Shown: piece by piece, positions 18,305 to 24,967 of the stretch
How positions within the stretch are numbered: position 1 is the first letter of the stretch
Layout: each line of letters starts with the position of its first letter
From: Roseomonas sp. 18066
GTDB lineage: Bacteria; Pseudomonadota; Alphaproteobacteria; Acetobacterales; Acetobacteraceae
Direction: 5' to 3'
NCBI RefSeq assembly: GCF_902706185.1
Contig: NZ_CACSJM010000056.1
Coordinates: 1-35,394 of the forward strand
Length of the DNA stretch: 35,394 bases
Notes under the pieces: model-generated
What the model was told of the DNA's origin: nothing
Database searches by the model: none
Seen by the model: the letters and a program-made list of their open reading frames with translations, nothing else
Program-made: the position numbers and the translations under genes

Positions 18305-19282
18305 ATGAATCACCACGCCCCCATCGAACAGGCTGCCATGACCGTCAAGCCCGCCCTGCACGTCCTGCTCGCCGGTCCGCGCGGCTTTTGCGCCGGGGTG
18401 GACCGGGCCATCAAGATCGTCGAGGAATCGCTGAAGCGCTTCGGCGCGCCGGTTTATGTGCGCCACGAGATCGTTCACAACAAGTTCGTCGTGCAGAGCC
18501 TGGAGGCCCAGGGCGCCATTTTCGTCGAGGAGCTGCACGAGGTGCCGCAGGACGCGCCGGTGGTCTTCTCCGCCCATGGCGTGCCGAAATCGGTGCCGGC
18601 CGAGGCGCAGCGGCGCAACATGGTCTATCTGGACGCCACCTGCCCGCTGGTCAGCAAGGTGCATCGCGAGGCGGAGCGGCATTCGGCCGCCGGGCGCCAT
18701 ATCCTGCTGATCGGCCACAAGGGCCATCCGGAGGTGATCGGCACCATGGGCCAGCTGCCGCCCGGCAGCGTCACCCTGGTCGACAACCTGGCGGAGGCCG
18801 AGACGGTCATCCCGCCCGAGGGCCCGCTGGCCTTCACCACCCAGACCACCCTGTCGCTGGACGACACCGCCGAGATCGTGGCGACGCTGAACCGCCGCTT
18901 CCCGCATCTGGTCGGCCCGGCGAAGGAGAGCATCTGCTACGCCACCACCAACCGGCAGGGCGCGGTCAAGGCGATCGCGGCCCGCGCCCAGATGGTGGTG
19001 GTGGTGGGCGCGCCGAACTCCTCCAACTCGGTCCGGCTGCGGGAAGTGGCGGAGCGCGCCGGCTGCGAGCGGGCCATCATGGTCCAGCGCGGCCGCGACC
19101 TGGACATGGCCCTGGTCGAGGGCGTCCGGGTGCTGGGCATCACCGCCGGGGCCAGCGCGCCGGAGGTGCTGGTGGACGAGGTGATCGACCGGCTGCGCGC
19201 GATCTACGATCTGACCCTTGAGGAAGTCGTGGTGGCGGAGGAAAACGTCACCTTCAAGCTGCCGGCCGCGCTGGCGCGCTAG
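18305..19282 (+). CDS. ispH: 4-hydroxy-3-methylbut-2-enyl diphosphate reductase (IspH/LytB)
   Basis: A 325-residue iron-sulfur enzyme, the last step of the MEP isoprenoid pathway, producing IPP and DMAPP from HMBPP. The three 4Fe-4S ligand cysteines are visible: [10 protein letters not shown] (Cys29), [11 protein letters not shown] (Cys113) and [11 protein letters not shown] (Cys211). Substrate-binding motifs [28 protein letters not shown] and APNSSNS are intact. ATG 18305 was chosen for its GCGGAG site; ATG 18338 is an alternative. It is transcribed with thrB and rnhA in the same direction, but a 69-base gap with a large nested hairpin separates it from thrB. Confidence 0.97.
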   Translation: MNHHAPIEQAAMTVKPALHVLLAGPRGFCAGVDRAIKIVEESLKRFGAPVYVRHEIVHNKFVVQSLEAQGAIFVEELHEVPQDAPVVFSAHGVPKSVPAEAQRRNMVYLDATCPLVSKVHREAERHSAAGRHILLIGHKGHPEVIGTMGQLPPGSVTLVDNLAEAETVIPPEGPLAFTTQTTLSLDDTAEIVATLNRRFPHLVGPAKESICYATTNRQGAVKAIAARAQMVVVVGAPNSSNSVRLREVAERAGCERAIMVQRGRDLDMALVEGVRVLGITAGASAPEVLVDEVIDRLRAIYDLTLEEVVVAEENVTFKLPAALAR

Positions 19283-19330
19283 CGGGTGATCGCCTGAGAC
19301 GGATTCGTCGAAAGGCGTGAATCACCCGCT
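19281..19330 (+). repeat. Nested hairpin between ispH and thrB
   Basis: A 50-base structure in three tiers: outer AGCGGGTGAT (19281-19290) with ATCACCCGCT (19321-19330), middle CGCCT (19291-19295) with AGGCG (19313-19317), and inner GACG-GATT-CGTC (19298-19309). A TGA bulge lies on the 3' side. It overlaps the ispH stop codon and ends about 20 bases before thrB. There is no T-tract, so it may be an mRNA 3'-stabilising element, a processing site, or a REP-like repeat rather than a classical terminator. Confidence 0.6.
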
Positions 19331-19351
19331 CAACTGCTAACTGGAGCGCCG

Positions 19352-20326
19352 ATGGCGGTCTATACCGAGGTCACGGAGGCTGCCTTGCAGGCCTTCCTGG
19401 CCGATTACGAGCTCGGCGAGCTGGTCGCCCTCCGCGGCATTGCCGAGGGGGTGGAGAACAGCAACTTCTCGCTGCAGACCACCGGCGGCAGCTATATCCT
19501 GACGCTCTACGAGAAGCGGGTCGATCCGGCGGAGCTGCCCTGGTTCCTGGGCCTGATGCGGCACCTGGCGGCGCAGGGCCTGTCCTGCCCGCTGCCGGTG
19601 GCGGGGCGCGACGGCGTCGCGCTGCGCCAGCTGGCCGGGCGGCCGGCGGCGATCTGCACCTTCCTGCCCGGCGGCTGGCCGCGGCGGGTGCGGCCGGAGC
19701 ATTGCGCGCCGCTGGGCGCCGCCCTGGCGACGCTGCATTCGGCCGGCGAGGGGTTCCGCGCCGAGCGGCCGAACGGCCTGGGCCCGCGGTCCTGGGCGCC
19801 GCTGCTGGATCGCTGCCGCGCCGGCGGCGACGCCGTGCAGCCCGGGCTGATCGCCGAGCTGGACGGGCATCTGTCCGGCATCCTGGGCGCCTGGCCGGTC
19901 GGGCTGCCGCGCGGGCATATCCATGCCGACCTGTTCCCCGACAATGTCTTCTTCCTCGAGGATGCGCGCGGCTCGCCGCGGGTCTCCGGGCTGATCGACT
20001 TCTACTTCGCCTGCACCGACACGCTGGCCTATGACCTGGCGATCTGCCTGAACGCCTGGTGCTTCGAGCCCGACTTCGCCTTCAACGTCACCAAGGCGCG
20101 CGCGATGATCGGCGCCTACCAGGCGCTGCGCCCGCTGAGCCAGGCCGAGGTCGAGGCGCTGCCGGTGCTGTGCCGCGGCGCCGCGATGCGCTTCCTGCTG
20201 ACCCGGCTGTTCGACTGGACCAACACCCCCCCCGGCGCCATGGTCACCCGCAAGGACCCGCTGGAATACCTGAAGCGGCTGCGCTTCCATGCGGGCGCGA
20301 AGGACGCCAGCGCCTATGGCCTCTGA
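19352..20326 (+). CDS. thrB: Homoserine kinase (APH-fold type)
   Basis: A 324-residue homoserine kinase of the aminoglycoside-phosphotransferase fold used by alphaproteobacteria and pseudomonads. It phosphorylates homoserine in threonine synthesis. The start [36 protein letters not shown] (ATP loop) and the catalytic/Mg segments [11 protein letters not shown] and [11 protein letters not shown] are characteristic. Length is typical. GGAG lies 8 bases before the ATG. Its last 11 bases overlap rnhA, the common alphaproteobacterial thrB-rnhA arrangement, and ispH lies just upstream, a conserved ispH-thrB-rnhA order. Confidence 0.95.
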   Translation: MAVYTEVTEAALQAFLADYELGELVALRGIAEGVENSNFSLQTTGGSYILTLYEKRVDPAELPWFLGLMRHLAAQGLSCPLPVAGRDGVALRQLAGRPAAICTFLPGGWPRRVRPEHCAPLGAALATLHSAGEGFRAERPNGLGPRSWAPLLDRCRAGGDAVQPGLIAELDGHLSGILGAWPVGLPRGHIHADLFPDNVFFLEDARGSPRVSGLIDFYFACTDTLAYDLAICLNAWCFEPDFAFNVTKARAMIGAYQALRPLSQAEVEALPVLCRGAAMRFLLTRLFDWTNTPPGAMVTRKDPLEYLKRLRFHAGAKDASAYGL

Positions 20327-20798
20327 CGCTGTGGAAGCCACCCCCGGGGCCGAGGCCCGGCTGGTGGAGATCTGGACCGATGGCGGCTGCAAGCCCAATC
20401 CCGGCCCGGGCGGCTGGGCGGCGATCCTGCGCTACGGCACGGTCGAGAAGGAGCTGTCGGGCTTCGATGCGGCCACCACCAACAACCGCATGGAGCTGAC
20501 GGCGGCGATCATGTCGCTGGAAAGCCTCAAGCGCCCCTGCACGGTGGTGCTGAACACCGACAGCGAATACGTCCGCAATGGCATCAGCCGCTGGGTCAAC
20601 GGCTGGGTGCGCAACAACTGGCGCAACGCGGCCAAGGATCCGGTGAAGAACATGGAGCTGTGGCAGCGCCTGCTGGCCGCCGCCAAGCCGCACAAGGTCG
20701 ATTGGCGCTGGGTGCGCGGCCATGCCGGCGACCCGATGAACGAGCGCGCCGACGTGCTGGCGACCCGGGCGCGGGTCAATGAGGGGCGGGAGGGCTAG
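20316..20798 (+). CDS. rnhA: Ribonuclease HI
   Basis: A 160-residue ribonuclease H that degrades RNA in RNA:DNA hybrids. The catalytic carboxylates are visible: Asp22 in [14 protein letters not shown], Glu60 in [10 protein letters not shown], Asp82 in NTDSEYV and Asp146 in MNERADVLA; His136 lies in VRGHAGD. The handle region [18 protein letters not shown] is present. ATG 20316 gives the normal length and overlaps the end of thrB by 11 bases; an upstream start at 20289 would only lengthen the overlap. The next gene, on the minus strand, starts its stop codon 3 bases away. Confidence 0.97.
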   Translation: MASDAVEATPGAEARLVEIWTDGGCKPNPGPGGWAAILRYGTVEKELSGFDAATTNNRMELTAAIMSLESLKRPCTVVLNTDSEYVRNGISRWVNGWVRNNWRNAAKDPVKNMELWQRLLAAAKPHKVDWRWVRGHAGDPMNERADVLATRARVNEGREG

Positions 20799-20801
20799 CC
20801 G

Positions 20802-21110
20802 TCACCCCGGCGCCGGCCCGATGAAGGGCTGCGCCGCCTCCAGCGCCGCGTGGCAGGCCGGCACCTCGGCCTGCAGCACCGCCTGGTAGGTGGTCATCCC
20901 GGTCCAGACACGGAACACCGAGACGACGCCGTGCAGCGGGTCCTCGCCATAGACCCGCGCCAGCACCGGCCGGGCGGCGGTGACGCAGCCGGTCACCTGG
21001 CTGATCACCGCCGGCGGCGCGTGGAGCCGGGCCAGGCGCGCGCCGAGCTCGGCCTGCGCCGGCTGCAGGATGAAGGTGCTGACGAGCATCAGGAAGAAGT
21101 CTTGCAACAT
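20802..21110 (-). CDS. Small hypothetical protein
   Basis: A 102-residue protein with no recognised domain. It starts MLQDFFLMLVSTFILQPAQAEL, a short hydrophobic helix that could be a signal anchor or simply amphipathic, then an Ala/Pro/Val-rich alpha-helical body with RVWTGMTTYQAVL and two Cys (QVTGC, PAC). I recall similar 'ML-DF----STF-L-P-QAE----RL' small proteins in Acetobacteraceae with no assigned role. The ATG at 21110 is preferred; the frame extends to 21242, but that part has no plausible start signal. It converges on rnhA and diverges from the siderophore-type binding protein. The 245-base gap (21111-21355) shows no firm promoter. Confidence 0.6.
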   Translation of the reverse strand: MLQDFFLMLVSTFILQPAQAELGARLARLHAPPAVISQVTGCVTAARPVLARVYGEDPLHGVVSVFRVWTGMTTYQAVLQAEVPACHAALEAAQPFIGPAPG

Positions 21111-21355
21111 CGGAGGCTGGTTCCCGCTGGCGGTGGATGCGTCTGATCCGACATCACGCCGCGGCCACCGGGGGCCGCCTGCGCCAGAGGGGCCCGGATC
21201 GGGTCTCGCAACCCAGGTCATGGCGGCGGGCCAGGCTTTCAAGTGACACGTCGCGGACAGGCCGCCGACACGCCGCCGCGGCGCGATGGCCGAGGGTTGA
21301 AGGGTGCGCGCCCCCGCGATCTGCTATCGCGGCCGCCAGCAGCAGCGAGGCGAGG

Positions 21356-22372
21356 ATGCGCAACCCCGATGGTTCTCTCCCCCGCCGCGCCCTGCTGGGC
21401 GGGCTGGCGGCGGCGGCGGGCCTCCGCCCGGCGGCGGCGGCGGAAATCCGCCTCGACGACGCCTTCGGCGGCATCGTGCTGAAGGGGATCCCGCAGCGGG
21501 TGGTCTCGCTCGGCTTCACCACCCAGGACACGCTGCTGGCGCTGGGGGTGCTGCCGGTCGCGGTGCGGCACTGGTTCGGCGAGGCGCCGGGCGCCATCTG
21601 GCCCTGGGCGCAACCGGCGCTGCAGGCGGTCGCTGGCCAGGGGCCGGCGCCGGTGCTGCTGAGCGGCGATATCTCGGTCGAGCGGGTCGCGGCGCTGCGG
21701 CCCGACCTGATCATCGGCATCGGCTCCGGCATGCCGCCCGAGATCCACGCCACCCTGTCGAAATTCGCCCCCGTGCTGATGCAGGAGCGCGACCAGGCGG
21801 CCTTCGCCACGCCCTGGGACATGCTGGCCCGCCGCATCGGCCTGGCCACCGGCCGCAGCGCCGCGGCCGAGGCCGCCATCGCCGCCACCCGCTCGCGCTT
21901 CGCCGAGGCGCAGGCGCGGCATCCTGGCTGGGCCGGGAAGCACGCCGTCGCCGCCTATGCCTTCGGCGGCGAGACCGGCGCCTTCATCCGCAGCGACACC
22001 CGCGGCCGCTTCCTGGCCGAGCTCGGCTTCGCCCAGCCCGAGGCGGTGGCCCGCCTGCCGACCAGCTACGGCTTCTACGCCCGGCTGTCGCCCGAGGACC
22101 TGTCGCCGCTGGAGGCCGACCTGCTGGTCTGGGTGATCGCCACCGAGCAGGTGCCCGAGGTCGCCGGCCTGCCGCTGCGCCGACTGCTGCGCGCGCATCG
22201 CGAGGGGCGGGAGGTGGTGACCACGGCGCTGGTCTCGGCGGCGCTGTCCTATGGCAGCATCCTGTCGCTGCCCTTCGCGCTGGAGGCGCTGGAGCCGGAG
22301 ATCGTCGCCGCCATGGATGGCGACCCGGCGACGCCGGTGCCCTCGGCGCGGGGCAGCGGGATCGCGCCCTAG
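21356..22372 (+). CDS. Iron-siderophore type ABC substrate-binding protein
   Basis: A 338-residue class III periplasmic binding protein of the FecB/FepB type. A twin-arginine-like signal (LPRRALLGGLAAAAGLRPAAAA) suggests Tat export. The family core starts PQRVVSLGFTTQDTLLALGVLPVAV, with the second lobe marker SVERVAALRPDLIIGIG, and ends with a LSYGSILSLPFALEALEPEI helix. It should bind a ferric siderophore or other metal chelate and deliver it to a membrane ABC transporter. No permease, ATPase or TonB receptor is adjacent, so it is an orphan here. GAGGCGAGG precedes the ATG. The following carrier-protein operon is 188 bases away and probably separate. Confidence 0.85.
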   Translation: MRNPDGSLPRRALLGGLAAAAGLRPAAAAEIRLDDAFGGIVLKGIPQRVVSLGFTTQDTLLALGVLPVAVRHWFGEAPGAIWPWAQPALQAVAGQGPAPVLLSGDISVERVAALRPDLIIGIGSGMPPEIHATLSKFAPVLMQERDQAAFATPWDMLARRIGLATGRSAAAEAAIAATRSRFAEAQARHPGWAGKHAVAAYAFGGETGAFIRSDTRGRFLAELGFAQPEAVARLPTSYGFYARLSPEDLSPLEADLLVWVIATEQVPEVAGLPLRRLLRAHREGREVVTTALVSAALSYGSILSLPFALEALEPEIVAAMDGDPATPVPSARGSGIAP

Positions 22373-22560
22373 CCGGGCCGGGCTGCCGCCGGCTTTCCAA
22401 TCACCCGGTCTTAGTAACGAATCATTGATCTTCCTGTGGAAGGGTGCTCAAGGGGCGGGGCGTTGCCGTTTCTCGCCAGGGGTCGCTCCCTGCGCGGCGG
22501 CCGGCGCCTCATGGTTTTGTCCTGCCTTAACAAGGACTTATGAGGGTTTCGGGGGGATTG
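22373..22560 (+). promoter_or_regulatory. Leader region of the carrier-protein operon
   Basis: This 188-base gap should carry the promoter of the four-gene aminoacyl-carrier operon. Two small inverted repeats are visible: CTTCC-TGT-GGAAG (22430-22442) and GTCCT-N9-AGGAC (22519-22537), the latter embedding CCTTAACAAGG in a local AT-rich patch. No convincing -35/-10 pair was found. GGGGGGATT just before ATG 22561 acts as ribosome-binding site. Confidence 0.4.
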
Positions 22561-22812
22561 ATGACGGGTATTGAGACGGCGGTGCGGGATGCGCTCGCCA
22601 GCCGCGCGCGGCTTTCCAGCGATGCCAAGGCGATCGGCGCCGAGGATGACCTGTTCGACCGTGGCCTGACCTCGCTGATGACGGTCGATGTGATGCTGGC
22701 GCTCGAGGAGCGCTTCGACCTCGAATTCCCCGAGGAAGCGCTGACCCGCAACTCCTTCCGCTCGGTCGCCTCGCTGCGCGACCTGCTGGTGAGCCTGGGC
22801 GCCAACGCGTGA
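22561..22812 (+). CDS. Carrier protein for the amino acid:CP ligase system
   Basis: An 83-residue acyl/aminoacyl carrier protein. The phosphopantetheine attachment serine is Ser38 in DLFDRGLTSLMTVDVML; the usual D-S-L is T-S-L here, as I recall for carriers that serve aminoacyl ligases. The four-helix pattern and LALEERFDLEFPEE (helix II-III) are intact. It needs a phosphopantetheinyl transferase, not found in the window. Its GTGA overlaps the flavoprotein start, so it is coupled to the downstream genes. It should receive an activated small amino acid as a thioester from the ligase encoded two genes on. The ATG at 22561 was chosen over 22540 for the purine-rich RBS. Confidence 0.9.
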   Translation: MTGIETAVRDALASRARLSSDAKAIGAEDDLFDRGLTSLMTVDVMLALEERFDLEFPEEALTRNSFRSVASLRDLLVSLGANA

Positions 22813-24020
22813 CCGGCGCCGGGCCCCTCGCCGAGGCGATCGCCGCGGCCGCGTCGCCTGCCGTCGCCCCGATCGAGGGTCCGGCCGCGGTCGCCGCTGC
22901 CCATGCCGAGGCCGTCGACCGCGAGGGCCGCTTCCCGGCCGAGGCGATCGCGGCGCTGCGCCAGGCCGGCCGGCTCGGCATGCTGGTGCCCAAGGCGCTG
23001 GGCGGCCCGGGCGGCACCCTGGCCGATGCGGTGCGCGACTGCTTCGCCGTGGCGCGCGGCTGCGGCTCGGCCGGCATGGTTCTGGCCATGCATCACAGCC
23101 AGATGGCCTGCCTCGTCGCCCATGCCGGCGACGCCGCCTGGCCGCGCGAATACCTGGCGCGCGCCGTGCGCGACGGGCTGCTGCTGGCCTCCGTCACCTC
23201 CGAGGAAGGGGTGGGGGGCAATCTGCGCCGCTCGCTCTGCGCGCCGGAGCCGGCCGCGGCCGACGATGCCGACCAGCGCGCGCATCTGGTGAAGCGCGCC
23301 ACCAACATTTCCTACGGCGCCCATGCCAGCGCCCTGCTGCTCTCCGCCCGCCGCGCGCCGGACGCCGCCGAGGCCGACCAGGTGCTGTGGCTGCTCGGCC
23401 CCGACGACTACACGCTGGAGCGCACCGGCGGCTGGGAGACCATGGGCATGCGCGGCACCCGCTCCGAGGCCTTTGTCGTGCGCGCCCGCGCCGGCGCCGA
23501 GCAGGCGCTGTCGACCGGCTTCGGCAGCATCGCCACCGAGACGATGACGCCGGTCACCCACATCCTCTGGGCCGGCCTCTGGATCGGCATCGCCGCCGAT
23601 GCGCTGGACCGCGCCCGCAACGCGGTGAAGGGCAAGCTGCGCAAGTCCGGCGGCAGCGCCGTCGGCGCCCCCGGCACGCCGCGCCTGGCGGCTGCCGCCG
23701 AGAAGCTGCTGGCGGCCGAGGCGCTGCTGGCCTCGGCGCTCCGCCGCTACGGCGAGCCGGGCAGCGCGCAGTCGCGCGAGATGCGCCCGGCCGAGGTCAA
23801 TATGCTGAAGACCTCGGTCTCCGAGGCGACGCTCGACGCGGTCGGCCAGTGCCTGATCGCCGCCGGCCTCGCCGGCTACCGCGTCGACGGGGCGCATGCC
23901 CTGTCGCGCCACCTGCGTGACCTGTGGTCGGCACCGCTGATGGTGCCGAACGATGCCATCCGCGCTGCCTCCGCCACTCTGATGCTGGGCCCGCGCCCGC
24001 AACTCGGGAGATTCCTGTGA
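22809..24020 (+). CDS. Acyl-CoA dehydrogenase-fold flavoprotein of the carrier-protein operon
   Basis: A 403-residue flavoprotein of the acyl-CoA dehydrogenase superfamily. The N-terminal helical domain has LRQAGRLGMLVPKALGGPGG, the middle beta-domain LLASVTSEEGVGGNLRRS and the C-terminal helical bundle LRDLWSAPLMVPNDAIRA. The position of the catalytic Glu in medium-chain enzymes (the E of YEGT, 8 residues after R-D) is Val here, so the base is elsewhere or the enzyme is an oxidase/monooxygenase of the same fold. Start is GTG 22809 in a GTGA overlap with the carrier gene; its stop overlaps the ligase start the same way. It probably acts on the carrier-bound aminoacyl group, as ACAD-fold enzymes do on prolyl-carrier proteins in pyrrole antibiotic pathways; this is inference. 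Confidence 0.85.
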   Translation: MTGAGPLAEAIAAAASPAVAPIEGPAAVAAAHAEAVDREGRFPAEAIAALRQAGRLGMLVPKALGGPGGTLADAVRDCFAVARGCGSAGMVLAMHHSQMACLVAHAGDAAWPREYLARAVRDGLLLASVTSEEGVGGNLRRSLCAPEPAAADDADQRAHLVKRATNISYGAHASALLLSARRAPDAAEADQVLWLLGPDDYTLERTGGWETMGMRGTRSEAFVVRARAGAEQALSTGFGSIATETMTPVTHILWAGLWIGIAADALDRARNAVKGKLRKSGGSAVGAPGTPRLAAAAEKLLAAEALLASALRRYGEPGSAQSREMRPAEVNMLKTSVSEATLDAVGQCLIAAGLAGYRVDGAHALSRHLRDLWSAPLMVPNDAIRAASATLMLGPRPQLGRFL

Positions 24021-24961
24021 GCGACGTCATTTCCCCCCGGATGCCGGCCGAAGCCGGCCGGCCGGAAGTCTTCCGCGATGCGCTGCTCGCCGCCGGCGTG
24101 CTGCTGGATGGCGGCGGCGAGGGGCTGGCGCTGCGCTCCGGCGCCTTCGAGGAGGCCGCCCGCGGCATCGAGGCGCTGATGGCGCGGCAGATGGCCGATG
24201 ACGGCGCCGAGATCATGATGCCGCCGCCGGCCATGCCGCTGCGCACCCTGACGCGCACCGGCTACATGCGCTCCTTCCCGCAGCTGGCCGGCACCGTCTC
24301 CTGCTTCTGCGGCGACGAGCCCGGGCATCGCCGCCTGGTCGCCAGCATGGAGGCCGGCGAGACCTGGACCGGCCAGCAGGAGCCTTCCGAGGTCTCGCTG
24401 ATCCCGGCCGCCTGCTACCTGACCTATGGCCAGGTCGCGCAGCGCGGCCCGGTCGCCATGGACGGCAAGCGCGTCGCGGTGGAGGCCTGGTGCTTCCGCC
24501 ACGAGCCCTCGCCCGATCCCTGCCGCATGCTGATGTTCCGCATGCGCGAATGCGTCTATTACGGCACGCCCGACGGCGCGAAGGCGCATCGCGACCAGTG
24601 GCTGGCCCGCATGGGCGAGATGGCGGCGATGCTGCAGCTGCCCTACACGATCGAGCCGGCCAACGACCCTTTCTTCGGCCGCATCGGCAAGATCATGGCG
24701 CGCAGCCAGCTCGAGCTCGAGCTGAAGATGGAGCTGCTGATCCATGTCTCCGACACCGTGAAGCCGACCGCCTGCGCCTCGGTGAACCTGCATCTGGACA
24801 GCATGGGCGCCAAATGGGGGCTGGAGACGGCGGATGGCGCCGTCGCCCATACCGCCTGCGGCGCCTATGGCATCGACCGCCTGACCCTGGCGCTGTTCCG
24901 CCACCACGGCCCCGACCTGGCCGCCTGGCCGGCGGGGGTGCGCGCCGCGCTCTGGCCCTGA
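24017..24961 (+). CDS. Amino acid:[carrier protein] ligase (SerRS-like)
   Basis: A 314-residue stand-alone class II aminoacyl-tRNA-synthetase-like catalytic core without tRNA-binding domain. It activates an amino acid with ATP and loads it onto the phosphopantetheine of a carrier protein, not tRNA. Motif 2 (CFRHEPSPDPCRMLMFRMRE) and motif 3 (ACGAYGIDRLTLALF) are intact. Probable zinc ligands are Cys133, Glu178 and Cys281; their spacing (45 and 103) equals that I recall for Cys131/Glu176/Cys279 of the Bradyrhizobium enzyme Bll0957. Substrate there is glycine (alanine in paralogues), so a small amino acid is likely here. The start is GTG 24017, with CGGGAG upstream and a GTGA overlap with the flavoprotein stop. 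The carrier gene lies two genes upstream. Confidence 0.92.
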   Translation: MSDVISPRMPAEAGRPEVFRDALLAAGVLLDGGGEGLALRSGAFEEAARGIEALMARQMADDGAEIMMPPPAMPLRTLTRTGYMRSFPQLAGTVSCFCGDEPGHRRLVASMEAGETWTGQQEPSEVSLIPAACYLTYGQVAQRGPVAMDGKRVAVEAWCFRHEPSPDPCRMLMFRMRECVYYGTPDGAKAHRDQWLARMGEMAAMLQLPYTIEPANDPFFGRIGKIMARSQLELELKMELLIHVSDTVKPTACASVNLHLDSMGAKWGLETADGAVAHTACGAYGIDRLTLALFRHHGPDLAAWPAGVRAALWP

Positions 24962-24967
24962 GCCGCC

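Noticed and set aside
24017..24961. Seryl-tRNA synthetase
   Set aside because: It lacks the N-terminal tRNA-binding arm, is too short, and sits with a carrier protein; the zinc-site spacing fits an amino acid:CP ligase.
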